From contig NZ_SIXF01000023.1 in the NCBI RefSeq assembly GCF_004310665.1, positions 25,238 to 89,237 on the forward strand: a stretch of DNA of 64,000 nt, in the 5' to 3' direction. A model generated the notes under the pieces. It was given only the letters and a program-made list of their open reading frames with translations. It was not told the origin of the DNA and ran no database searches. The translations under genes were made by a program, and so were the position numbers. This document shows, in pieces, positions 55,356 through 63,961 of this stretch (its first letter is position 1; each line of letters begins with the position of its first letter). Source of the DNA: Pedobacter kyonggii. GTDB taxonomy: Bacteria; Bacteroidota; Bacteroidia; Sphingobacteriales; Sphingobacteriaceae.

Positions 55356-56708
55356 TTATTTATCGAATCTCCACCAGTTGAAATTGAACAGATCGCCTTG
55401 ACTGCCTTTAAAAACAAAGTACATATCGTGAATACCCTTTGTCTTTTTTACTTTAGTTGAAACGGTGGTCCAACTTTGCAAGCTTCCTGTATTTTTAACC
55501 TCACAGGCCCCCAATAGTTCTCCTTCGAGACTATCCATATGTATTTCGATAAAACCACCTGATGCCGATGAAACATTTGCCTGAAATATTCCTGCTCCCT
55601 TCTTAAAATCAACACTTCGGACTTTGATAAAATCGCCATTGCTGATTTCGGTTACATAAACTCCCGCGTTGTTGCTGCGTTCGGTTTCAATTCCCTGCTC
55701 CCAGGCTATAGTTTCCGCTTCCTGGCGGATGAATGGATTTAAATGTTCAACAGGTTTTACACCTTCGGTTGTTGGAGTTATCTGCGGAATGCTCCCATCT
55801 TTATTATACTGAAACTCATCCACACAAACAGAACGGGTAAAACCTCCACCACCTGGCAACGCACCGTTATGATAGAACAAATACGATCTGCCTTTATAAT
55901 CGATCACACCTGGATGATTGGTAAAGGCGCCTCCCTTGCCAATTACCCGCATAGTGGTATCCCGGTAAACCCATGGTCCGGTAGGACTTGTACTGGTTGA
56001 GTAAGCCAAATGTTCAGGCACACCTCCTGCAGCATAATGCATATAGTAAAGGTTTTTACGTTTGTAAAACCACGGAGCTTCTTCGTAAGCTGAAGGTCTT
56101 TTATCAACATCTTTATATCGTACATTAAAACCTTCTTTATTCAACGGCACCGTAACTACCTCACCAGCGTAAGAAATCATATCCGGATTCAACTTTACGT
56201 ATTTAAGATAGGGGTTCCCCCAATAGAGATATGATTGGCCATCGTCATCAATAAATACTGTGGGGTCAATATCTCCGTAACCACTGTGAACCAGTGGTTT
56301 TCCAAGTGCATCTTTAAACGGACCTGTAGGACTATCAGAAACAGCCACCCCGATTGACATTCCCATCGTTTCATGGGTCATAGGCACGTACCAGTAAAAC
56401 TTTCCATTCCTGGCAATGCATTGTCCAGCCCAGGCATCTTGCTTCGCCCAGCTGAACGTTTTAACCGACAGGGGCGATCCGCGGTCTGTCCAGTTCACCA
56501 TATCGGTAGATGTGAAACAGTGCCAGTTTTTCATCACAAATACATTCGATTTATCTTCATCGTGCCCGGTGTACAGGTAAACGGTATCTTTGTATACCAT
56601 CGGCGCCGGATCTGCTGTGTAAATGGTTTGTATAATCGGGTTTTGGGCCTGTGCGCTTGCTGCAGCAAAAAGAACTGTTACCTGTAAAACTATCTTTTTG
56701 ATATTCAT
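55356..56708 (-). CDS. GH43 glycoside hydrolase with C-terminal CBM6 (second copy)
   Basis: A 450-residue exported enzyme (signal peptide about 1-21). The GH43 propeller is about 25-315, with catalytic candidates Asp in YTADPAPMVYKDTVYLYTGHDE, Asp in GYGDIDPTVFIDDDG, and Glu in YEEAPWFYKRKN. CBM6 is about 325-450 (IRQEAETIAWEQGIETERSNN, ending FNFNWWRFDK). It differs from its neighbour in length and loops, so they are probably complementary rather than redundant. The upstream gap holds an inverted-repeat element. Both fit breakdown of arabinoxylan or arabinan with the GH127 enzyme. Confidence 0.92.
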   Translation of the reverse strand: MNIKKIVLQVTVLFAAASAQAQNPIIQTIYTADPAPMVYKDTVYLYTGHDEDKSNVFVMKNWHCFTSTDMVNWTDRGSPLSVKTFSWAKQDAWAGQCIARNGKFYWYVPMTHETMGMSIGVAVSDSPTGPFKDALGKPLVHSGYGDIDPTVFIDDDGQSYLYWGNPYLKYVKLNPDMISYAGEVVTVPLNKEGFNVRYKDVDKRPSAYEEAPWFYKRKNLYYMHYAAGGVPEHLAYSTSTSPTGPWVYRDTTMRVIGKGGAFTNHPGVIDYKGRSYLFYHNGALPGGGGFTRSVCVDEFQYNKDGSIPQITPTTEGVKPVEHLNPFIRQEAETIAWEQGIETERSNNAGVYVTEISNGDFIKVRSVDFKKGAGIFQANVSSASGGFIEIHMDSLEGELLGACEVKNTGSLQSWTTVSTKVKKTKGIHDMYFVFKGSQGDLFNFNWWRFDK

Positions 56709-56799
56709 TGTGGTTCTAAATGTGTGTGTATATGCATTATAATCGCAATTAATTTTAGGTTTAAAAGTTATGGTTTCAGTAAGATTACCTATATGTAGT

Positions 56800-56952
56800 A
56801 AGAGGTTGTATCATAAAGGCGATTTCACTTCAAATGCTGTCATGTTGTCCAAAGGACTCCTATGGAGAGCTTGTCGAAACACCTCAAAGAGTGTTTAACA
56901 GGTCCTTCTACAGGCTTAGGATGACAAATCTATATTTATGATACAACCTCTT
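56800..56952. mobile_element. MITE-like 153-bp element with perfect 18-bp terminal inverted repeats
   Basis: AAGAGGTTGTATCATAAA (56800-56817) is the exact reverse complement of the sequence at 56935-56952. Between them lies a second, imperfect inverted pair including GTCATGTTGTCC and CTTAGGATGAC. There is no coding capacity. A truncated relative lies at 46801. No clear target duplication was seen. Confidence 0.75.
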
Positions 56953-57022
56953 TTTAAGTTCAATGCTAAACATGAACCTCTACAATGCTGTATTTCTATT
57001 CAGTTATAGTATCTCTTACTAT

Positions 57023-58294
57023 TTACTTAGATCCTGCAATAATGGCATCTAAAATAGCCTGGTCTTTTACCTTATTATTAGCTCTGTCTAACATAAAACC
57101 TATCTCCCAATAGAAGGGCAGAATACCATTGACTTTAGCCTGTTTGGTTACATAATATGTCCAGTCATTTACAGACTTGTTGTGCATAGCCAGGTCCTTA
57201 GGAAGATAATTCGGGTTGTTAATCGCATTCCTTCTCCAGGCTGCATATTCACCCAGCATTACAGGGATTCCTTTATCAACAAACTTCTGTTTAATATTTT
57301 TGAATTCAGTATCAATCACATCCTCTTCTCCAAAGGTAGCGTTGCGCTCTGGTTCAATAGTAGAATGATTCCCTTTTCCCCAGTAGTAAGCCATTTTGCC
57401 CCAAGTTGCATCTCCATTTGTTAGTATCGTAAATGTTGCAGGCGTGTAGTCATGCACCTCAACCATCAACTTATTAGGAATTTCGTCTTTTGGCATTGTA
57501 TTCATCAAAGTAAAAGTTTTAGTAGGGTCAGTGGTGGGGCCCTGCACAACCAGCACCCGGTAACTGTTCCTGCCGCCGGTAGAACGAACAGCCTTGATGA
57601 ATGTTTCGTGATAACTATTGAGTATAGCCATCTGCTCAGCATTTTCAACTGCAGGTTCATTCGTACCGGCAAAAATAAGATGTTCGTCAAAATCACGCAT
57701 GGTTGTAGCAATCTGCTCCCAAAGCGCTTTTAGTCTCGCATTAATTTCCTCTTGCTTTTCCGCATTGACATTATTTTCGAGCCAGCCATTGTCTCCGTGC
57801 GTATTCAGCATTACATACATATCATTAGCTACACACCATCCAACAACTTCTTTCACCCGGTTAAGCCATGCCTGGTCAATTTCTGCTTTACTTGGATCAC
57901 TTAAATGAGTCCAGTTCCAGTTACAAGGAATCCGTACAGTATTGAATCCCATTTGCTTTACAAATTTCACATACGATTCGGTCAGTTTACTATTCTGCCA
58001 CTCCCCTTCAACTGGTGATTCCATGGTATTGCCAAAATTTATTCCCAAATGCATTTTTGCCGCCAGTTGTACAGCTGTACTACTCATACCGGTTGCATCG
58101 GGTGCTTTTGGCGATAAATTATATGTTGGATATAAATTACTTACTTGTGTAATCTTTTTAATATCCAATGGAGAAACTTCCAGCTCTGCTGCAGCCTCCG
58201 ACTTCTTACATGATGAGGAGAATGAAGCGATAACGATCAGGAAACCTAAAAGTATACCCTGACTTCTATTTTTTATATTTATAATGTTTTTCAT
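57023..58294 (-). CDS. GH5 cellulase-family endoglycanase lipoprotein
   Basis: A 423-residue lipoprotein (signal IVIASFSSSCKKSEAA) with a TIM-barrel GH5 domain at about 75-420. Marks are LGINFGNTMESPVEGEWQNS, FNTVRIPCNWNWTHL (the conserved Arg), the general acid Glu in IFAGTNEPAVEN, and the nucleophile Glu in PVMLGEYAAWRR. The terminal PFYWEIGFMLDR matches the usual conserved Trp. It is likely surface-attached and cuts beta-1,4-glucan, mannan or related hemicellulose. It lies at the end of the PUL C enzymes and has a decayed relative just upstream at 58383. Confidence 0.92.
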   Translation of the reverse strand: MKNIINIKNRSQGILLGFLIVIASFSSSCKKSEAAAELEVSPLDIKKITQVSNLYPTYNLSPKAPDATGMSSTAVQLAAKMHLGINFGNTMESPVEGEWQNSKLTESYVKFVKQMGFNTVRIPCNWNWTHLSDPSKAEIDQAWLNRVKEVVGWCVANDMYVMLNTHGDNGWLENNVNAEKQEEINARLKALWEQIATTMRDFDEHLIFAGTNEPAVENAEQMAILNSYHETFIKAVRSTGGRNSYRVLVVQGPTTDPTKTFTLMNTMPKDEIPNKLMVEVHDYTPATFTILTNGDATWGKMAYYWGKGNHSTIEPERNATFGEEDVIDTEFKNIKQKFVDKGIPVMLGEYAAWRRNAINNPNYLPKDLAMHNKSVNDWTYYVTKQAKVNGILPFYWEIGFMLDRANNKVKDQAILDAIIAGSK

Positions 58295-58382
58295 TTTGGT
58301 TAGATTTTAATTTATTTTTCACAACCCTCAGATTGTTGAAGGCTTTTTTTTTACTATCAGTCTTTTGAAAATTTATTTCAAC

Positions 58383-58600
58383 TTACGTATTGTCAAAAAC
58401 CTGATTTCTTTTAATTTCATGTTGAAGCGCTGCTGTAGTGCGGTTGGCCATATATTGATCCCAGGAGCAAGGAATTCGAATGGCGTTAAACCGTTTTTTT
58501 TTAACCAGATCGACATATGCCTGGGTAACCAGCATTCACTGCTTTTACAAGAGACTGTTTCCCAGCCAGACTTCCGGATTCTTGCTTGTGGAACCTCGTA
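58383..58600 (-). pseudogene. GH5 gene remnant
   Basis: On the minus strand, after a stop, the frame reads MLVTQAYVDLVKKKRFNAIR, then IPCSWDQYMANRT and a stop at 58383. It aligns with residues around the conserved Arg of the GH5 next door (YVKFVKQMGFNTVRIPCNWN), but resembles another GH5 subfamily. Upstream a different frame reads GWETVSCKSSEC, so the remnant is frameshifted. Nine A in a row sit inside it. No catalytic Glu is left. Confidence 0.65.
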
Positions 58601-58704
58601 GACATAGGGATGACTACGATGCCGAAAAGATAATTTACTGTTCTCATATAGGTATATAATTGGTTTCTATTAAAAAATCGATCAGCAGAGGGGCAATTTA
58701 CTTG

Positions 58705-59475
58705 CTACAATTTCCTTAACCAGATATTGCGATAGCTGATCGGTTCACTTTTATCTCCATGACTCTGTAATTTAATTGGTGAGGCATCATGTTTTCTGTA
58801 GGTTGGCTGGCCAATATAAGGGGTATCCCCTTTTAGTATGGTGGCATTCTGCACGAGAATACCATTGTGAAAAACTGTCGCTACAGCTGGTGACTTTACA
58901 GAACCGTCTTCGTTAAAACGGGGAGCTGTCCAGGCGATATCATAGGTCTGCCACTCTCCTGGTTTTAAACAGGCATTTACCATCGGTGGCGATTGTTTGT
59001 AGAGACTACCAGCCTGCCCGTTTACGTAGGTTTTATTGTCGTAATTGTCCAGCACCTGCAACTCATATCCGCCAGCACCCCAGGGAAGAGCAGCCAGAAA
59101 AATACCGCTGTTACCTCGGCCCTGGCCACTTCCGCTTATATTTTCTGGAATCCTGTATTCAATGTGAAGCTGAAAATCCATAAACTTCTCTTTTGTCTGG
59201 AGATCGCCCGCTGACTTATCTACTGTCATAATCCCATCAGCTAACTTCCATTTTTTTGCTGAAGCAGCATCGCCGGAGTTTACCCACTGATCCAGATCTT
59301 TCCCGTTAAAAAGAAATATGGCATCTGAAGGCGCTCCTCCATACACCTTAGCCGGACTTACCTTTGCAGGTACCGGGGCCCATACTTCCGTATCTTCTGG
59401 CTTAGCAGGTTGCTGTGCCTGAACGAGCAGCGCATTTATTACGAGTATCCCAAAAATTAATATTGATCGTTTCAT
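58705..59475 (-). CDS. DUF1080 (3-keto-disaccharide hydrolase family) exported protein
   Basis: A 256-residue exported protein (signal peptide about 1-20) with the concanavalin-like DUF1080/PF06439 fold. Marks are AIFLFNGKDLDQWVNSGDA, DFQLHIEYRIPENISGSGQGRGNSGIFLA, GGYELQVLDNYDNKTYVNGQAGSLY and GEWQTYDIAWTAPRF. The family has been linked to hydrolysis of 3-keto-disaccharides and to glycan binding. It is last in a three-gene minus operon after a cytochrome c/propeller protein, a possible electron sink for sugar oxidation. The start at 59475 lies 33 bases after the upstream gene. Confidence 0.9.
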   Translation of the reverse strand: MKRSILIFGILVINALLVQAQQPAKPEDTEVWAPVPAKVSPAKVYGGAPSDAIFLFNGKDLDQWVNSGDAASAKKWKLADGIMTVDKSAGDLQTKEKFMDFQLHIEYRIPENISGSGQGRGNSGIFLAALPWGAGGYELQVLDNYDNKTYVNGQAGSLYKQSPPMVNACLKPGEWQTYDIAWTAPRFNEDGSVKSPAVATVFHNGILVQNATILKGDTPYIGQPTYRKHDASPIKLQSHGDKSEPISYRNIWLRKL

Positions 59476-59508
59476 ATTATTGATTGATTTTCTTTAGCTA
59501 TTGAAGTA

Positions 59509-61449
59509 TTATTTATTTAATGATTTGATCCAGGCCGCAATTTTTGTAACCTCATCTTTTGGAACATTGGTCATTGGCGGCATCGGCGTGGAATAACCTG
59601 GCCAATGCTCCGGTTTAGGCGTATAAATCAGGCTTATTAGTTCCCCGACCGTATACTTTTTGGTGGAAATCTCTTTAAAAGAGGGGCCAACTTGTCGCTT
59701 ATCTGTATTGTGGCAGGCCAGGCAGGTATTTTTAACCAGAAGCCCTTTCACCTGATCGTAAGTCGGAATTTTTACTACTGATGTTTTCCCACCTGATGAA
59801 GACTTTTTGCTTTGTGCCGAAGGCAGCGTTTTAGTTAAGGCCGAATTTTTGGTACTTATTCCTGCAAGGCTAAGTGCTTTCCCTTCCGGGATATTATTTA
59901 AAGTATAATATGCTGTTGGATGTACCAGACTATAGTAGTTCTCTTGTGATCGGATACCATCCAAAGTAATGCTATGAATGTATCCTTTGCGCAGGCCGGC
60001 TACAATAATTCTGGCAGTGAGGCCATCAGCTGAAACGCGAACGCCCTTTACATTGCACTTTTGGCTATTTACCGGCGGACTTCCATACACACTATGGTAT
60101 TTATAAATAAAGCTTTCCACTGAATAAGAGGCAAGATCTAAGGCATATTTCTTATCAACAGGTTTGGTGAACTCTATTTCAAACCCATCAGGCATAGCTT
60201 TGATGCTGCGCATTTCAAAAGGGATTTTGTTGTTCCAAACCAGTCGCTGGATCCCCTCTGTGGCCTCGCCGGCCGAACCCCATCCTCTGTTGGTCTCGCC
60301 GGCGAACAATGATCCATCCTTCCCCCAGGCCAAACGCACGATACCCGACTGAAATCCACTTCTGAAAGGCCATGCGGCCCCCTGATATTCTCCGTTTATC
60401 TTTTCCATAAACACACGGCTTACCATACTCTGTCCCTGGTCACCCACCAAAAGCTGGCCAGCGAAAGGACCAAAGGAGCCTTGAGGAATTTTTACTATCT
60501 CAGAATTTGAAATACCCAGAATTCCGTGAGGCAGCCACACCGCGGGTATTTGCAATTCTGGAAAGTTCTTCTTCATATCCATCTCGGTTACCACTTTTGC
60601 ATTCACATCGTTCTCTGGCTTTACACTGTTTCCCTTGCTGTCGTAAATCATCTTTGTCTCATTCTTGGCAAAGAACTGTTCTGTGGTCAATTTTATTGGA
60701 GACTGTGGCAGATTAGCCCACACCAAGCTGGCTGGATGCCCCATAAATGCGCCTTTTTTTACTTGCATGATACTTCCAGAGCCAACCCAATCGCCTTGAT
60801 TATCAGTATAAAAAAGCTGATCATCAATCATACTAATTCCGCAAGGCGAGCGCATACCTGCAGCCCAAGGCTCTACTCTTCCATCTTCAAAAATATGGAG
60901 TGCCCAGCCCCTCCATGGAACCATACTTGTCGGGTTCCACCAGGTTGGCGGAAATCCAAGATTCAGGGTTACAAAAAAAGATCCATCGGCAGCTAGCTTA
61001 GGGCCAAAACTATACTCATGGTAATTTCCTGACAATGGCCAAGCGTATATGGTTTCAAAATCATCGGCCACTCCATCGTTGTCTGTATCTGTCATTTTAG
61101 TAAGTTCACCTCGCTGAACACAATACAGTGATCCGTCTTTATAGGCAAGTCCAAGCACTTCATGAAGGCCCGAAGCAAACTTTTGAAATGTTGGTTTCAG
61201 TGAAGACGGATTTTTCACAATGAAAACATCCCCCCTCCTGGTGGTGACACCCAGATCGCCGTTAGGAAATGTACAGAGTCCGCCCACTTCGAGGATTGTT
61301 CCTTCGGGAGCGGGTACTTTCATGATCTTAAAATAATCATCTTCCTTTGGAGATTCTGCCTGAGCAAAGCAGCTTATTGACATCAATATAAATGTCATTG
61401 TCAACAGGCACGAAATACAGTTTTTATAATAATTGAAATAAATATTCAT
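59509..61449 (-). CDS. Exported beta-propeller oxidoreductase-like protein with C-terminal cytochrome c domain
   Basis: A 646-residue exported protein. The signal is a hydrophobic run about 12-30 (LTMTFILMSISCFAQA). A propeller of the sugar/sorbosone-dehydrogenase kind covers about 40-420 (VGGLCTFPNGDLGVTTRRGDVFIV, TMVPWRGWALHIFEDGRVEPWAAGMRSPCGI, DGSLFAGETNRGWGS). A beta-rich link follows at about 430-540. The cytochrome c domain (about 555-646) has CLACH (Cys576, Cys579, His580) and an axial Met at 623 or 626. It is placed 4 bases after the 248-residue protein and before DUF1080. The inferred role is periplasmic oxidation of a sugar, passing electrons to heme c. Confidence 0.88.
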   Translation of the reverse strand: MNIYFNYYKNCISCLLTMTFILMSISCFAQAESPKEDDYFKIMKVPAPEGTILEVGGLCTFPNGDLGVTTRRGDVFIVKNPSSLKPTFQKFASGLHEVLGLAYKDGSLYCVQRGELTKMTDTDNDGVADDFETIYAWPLSGNYHEYSFGPKLAADGSFFVTLNLGFPPTWWNPTSMVPWRGWALHIFEDGRVEPWAAGMRSPCGISMIDDQLFYTDNQGDWVGSGSIMQVKKGAFMGHPASLVWANLPQSPIKLTTEQFFAKNETKMIYDSKGNSVKPENDVNAKVVTEMDMKKNFPELQIPAVWLPHGILGISNSEIVKIPQGSFGPFAGQLLVGDQGQSMVSRVFMEKINGEYQGAAWPFRSGFQSGIVRLAWGKDGSLFAGETNRGWGSAGEATEGIQRLVWNNKIPFEMRSIKAMPDGFEIEFTKPVDKKYALDLASYSVESFIYKYHSVYGSPPVNSQKCNVKGVRVSADGLTARIIVAGLRKGYIHSITLDGIRSQENYYSLVHPTAYYTLNNIPEGKALSLAGISTKNSALTKTLPSAQSKKSSSGGKTSVVKIPTYDQVKGLLVKNTCLACHNTDKRQVGPSFKEISTKKYTVGELISLIYTPKPEHWPGYSTPMPPMTNVPKDEVTKIAAWIKSLNK

Positions 61450-61453
61450 CTGG

Positions 61454-62200
61454 CTATTGGTTAAAAAGAATGGAGTAAATGATCTTACCTTGGAATGGAA
61501 CCAGAAGTTCCTGAGTTCCCTGTATGGTTCTGACTACAGGTTTCAATGCCGTCCCATCCTCAACCGTAATGGAATAAGCTTTATCAGCAATAACATATTT
61601 ACCATCTTTCTGTTCGATGACGTTTGCTTTGGCGAGACACAGGTATAAGTCATTGGCACTTCCTTCTGACTCAATTTCACGCCGAATGCCCTGGCCACCA
61701 TCAATCACCTTGGTCGCATCTTTAACACTCAATCCGTATGTAAAGTATTTAAACACTGGCAGTCCTGATGCATCAAGTGTATAGCCCTTCGGTTTGAAGC
61801 CCGACCCGACCGTGTCTTTTTTAAACTCACTTTGTAGTGTTGATAACCGTTGAATCTGGGGTATGGCATCGCCAACCTGGAGTGCTGTTCCGAGTGGCCG
61901 CGAAGAACCATCGCCCCTATCATGCCACATTGGTGTCGCATCCAGAAATCCTCCTTTCCACAATAATACCAATTGGCCATTGTCGGCGTCGTAGGTATAA
62001 TGCACTTGCAACGGACTACCTATGCTGATGGCATGGGTAACCCGTTTACCACCATCAAGATCAATAAAGCTCCTGAGCAGGATATTGCGTTCTGCCTTAA
62101 TGATTATTGGCTCAACTTTGGTCTCCTGTGCAATAGCCGACCCGCCCGTCAAACAAAAGGCCGATGCACAGGCAATGAAAAAATAAGAATATAAATTCAT
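61454..62200 (-). CDS. Exported 248-residue protein of unknown function, partner of the cytochrome protein
   Basis: It has a signal peptide about 1-24 (ACASAFCLTGGSAIA). The mature part is beta-rich and contains VTHAISIGSPLQVHYTYDADNGQLVLLWKGGFLDATPMWHDRGDGSSRPLG. This resembles a segment I recall from large heme-binding propeller proteins of Planctomycetes and relatives, where it precedes the dehydrogenase part. I do not recognise a named family with certainty. It heads the operon, stopping 4 bases before the cytochrome protein starts, which suggests the two are subunits of one complex. Its start is preceded by AACCAAATATTATACAG. Confidence 0.78.
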   Translation of the reverse strand: MNLYSYFFIACASAFCLTGGSAIAQETKVEPIIIKAERNILLRSFIDLDGGKRVTHAISIGSPLQVHYTYDADNGQLVLLWKGGFLDATPMWHDRGDGSSRPLGTALQVGDAIPQIQRLSTLQSEFKKDTVGSGFKPKGYTLDASGLPVFKYFTYGLSVKDATKVIDGGQGIRREIESEGSANDLYLCLAKANVIEQKDGKYVIADKAYSITVEDGTALKPVVRTIQGTQELLVPFQGKIIYSILFNQ

Positions 62201-62323
62201 GCTTATCTGTATAATATTTGGTTAATTAAGTGTGTTGGTTTCGCATTATCTTTAAAATTGGGCTACTGACCGGTTCATAGCTTATCAATAGTATACCCGT
62301 TTCTTTCCTTTTATCGCCGCTCA

Positions 62324-62530
62324 CTATTTAACAGCGATCTTCGGCTTTTGAGAAATATGGCCTGGGGAGTTACCCAGTTGAAGCATGAAGTCTCCTGCCT
62401 CGATATTCCAGCCCTTTTTCCCCTCGTCATGGAAAGCTAAATCAGCAACTTTTACGTCCATCTCAACAGTCTTCGTTTCTCTGGCTTGGCCATTATCGGA
62501 TTTAACCATAACCCGATGGAGCTGTACCAT
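62324..62530 (-). pseudogene. C-terminal (fibronectin-III-like) remnant of a GH3 beta-glucosidase-type gene
   Basis: The 68-codon frame reads TKTVEMDVKVADLAFHDEGK and then WNIEAGDFMLQLGNSP. This is the usual end of GH3 enzymes (the Fn3-like domain with DLxFxDE and the EAGxFxxxxGxS pattern). The frame starts just after a stop, with no catalytic domain upstream, so this is a gene end, not a gene. Confidence 0.6.
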
Positions 62531-62904
62531 TACCGGAAAATTTTAGCCTTTTGTGTGCATGCCACCTTACTCCTTTTCTTTGCATTTCTCATAATTAGTA
62601 AGAGGCCTGGATAAGCTTCTTATGGATAATTGGTTATTAGCTTCAAAATTAGGCCAAAGGATACCATTTGGAATAGATCAGATCTTTCAATTTCCGCAAA
62701 AAATGTTACACAAGCGTTGTATTGAGTGCTAAAAATCCTTTTTTGCTAAATAATATCATTTGAATTGGAAACATTTGCATCCGATTTTTATCCTGATCCG
62801 TAAAACTGCTGAGCACTTAACTTGAGCGCTTTTTATTGCAAACCCAAACAGATGCAGGCCTGTGGAACAATCTACGAATGACATATTTTAAAAACGGCGT
62901 CATC

Positions 62905-62990
62905 TCCTTTGGTTTTTGGCTAAGTACAAACTTCTACCATTACAGACTCCAATAGAGTGTTCGTCATTCTCGCGCAGGCGGGAATCTTAA
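62905..62990. repeat. Direct repeat, copy 1
   Basis: About 86 bases starting TCCTTTGGTTTTTGGCTAA and ending GGCGGGAATCTTAAA recur at 63056-63142 with roughly 80% identity. Its second half is also the left arm of the inverted repeat 62960-63032. Confidence 0.7.
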
Positions 62991-63032
62991 AGCGCTTGCA
63001 TTACGATTCCCAATCAAGTTGGGAATGACGAA
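62960..63032. repeat. REP-like inverted repeat
   Basis: TTCGTCATTC at the left pairs with GAATGACGAA at the right, and GGGAATC with GATTCCC further in. The spacer holds AAGCGCTT. This is the size and form of a REP palindrome. Confidence 0.65.
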
Positions 63033-63055
63033 CCGCCAAAACCTATCATCCAACT

Positions 63056-63142
63056 CCTTTGTTTTTGGCTAAAAACTGATCTCTACCAATGGCAGATTCC
63101 AATAGAGCGGTCGTCTTTCCCGCGCAGGCGGGGATCTTAAAT
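63056..63142. repeat. Direct repeat, copy 2
   Basis: The counterpart of 62905-62990. It keeps CCAATAGAG and CGCGCAGGCGGG but has no matching right arm, so the hairpin seen in copy 1 is lost here. Confidence 0.7.
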
Positions 63143-63630
63143 CGGTCGCCATCTTTGCCTTAGGCTCGGTCTTGCCTCGGCTCACCGCCGAAGGGGCTCT
63201 TTCTTTTATCCTTGATGATAAAGAAACAAACCTGAGCGCAGCGAAAGCATGCCTGCCGTTAAAAACAACCAACACAAAGGCATAACTGAAAGGCTTGCAT
63301 CGTTTTTTATGTGATCATATTGCTTTTTATAGGTATAAAAGATTGCTGCGCAATTCTTGTAAAAACCTACTGAAATCTTAATTGCGGCAGCATCGAGGCT
63401 CTTACCCTTACCTGTCCCACCGCTCCCGCTTGATCCTGCCTTGGACCGTGGGTTAATGATAGGAAGTGCACAGATTTCCGTGCTTTTTCCTGCGAAAATC
63501 TGCTATGCCGGATAGCATGGGGAATATTGCAGGGTGCCGTAATTTGTTTTTTAGCCCTTTCCCTTTCAGGGGAAAGGTGCCGATAGGCGGCTAGGGGTTT
63601 AAGGCGGTCGCTATAATCGGTCGTCTTTCC

Positions 63631-63713
63631 CGCTAGTAGCGATAGTTGTAAGATTGCTTTCCTGAAAGGTCGGGACAGGTTGTCGGCTGAAAAAACCTTC
63701 TGGCATCCGATAG
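63631..63713. repeat. Degenerate REP-like element
   Basis: Shares CGCTAGTAGCGAT, then GTTGTAAGATTGCTT and CGGCTGAAAAA-ACCTTCT with the element at 46944, in the same order. An insertion around CTGAAAGGTCGGGACAGG separates the halves. Confidence 0.6.
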
Positions 63714-63961
63714 CTCCTAAAATCCGCATGTCTGTCGTAATCTGAATATTACTAAGTTCTAAAAATGAATATCACCTGATTTTATTCCGCGATAATTATA
63801 TTTATAGGCGGAAGTTCATTTTTGATTGGCATTTCTGAACAGATTTGGGGTCGAAATTTTATTTTAGGCATAAAAATGAAATAGACATCCCCTCCTGGCT
63901 ATATTTCAGGTAACATATTAGCGCTAAGTATTTCTTTTAGTGATCCTGATGCTATGGGTAG

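Larger units (their letters stand above)
62531..63961. other. Non-coding, repeat-rich region
   Basis: About 1.4 kb without a convincing gene. The open frames at 63069-63275 and 63367-63729 consist of repeat sequence and have no family features. A segment at about 63160-63240 (CTCACCGCCGAAGGGGCTCT and onward) looks like an intergenic repeat of this group. A short hairpin with CCCTTTCCCTTTCAGGGGAAAG lies near 63557. The named repeats are listed separately. Confidence 0.6.

Noticed and set aside
58365-58601. Plus-strand 78-codon frame
   Set aside because: It is antisense to the GH5 remnant, whose minus-strand reading matches a real family.
63069-63275. 68-codon minus frame
   Set aside because: It runs through the direct-repeat copy and an intergenic repeat, and shows no protein features.
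63367-63729. 120-codon minus frame
   Set aside because: Composed of REP-like and other repeat sequence; the residue pattern is not protein-like.
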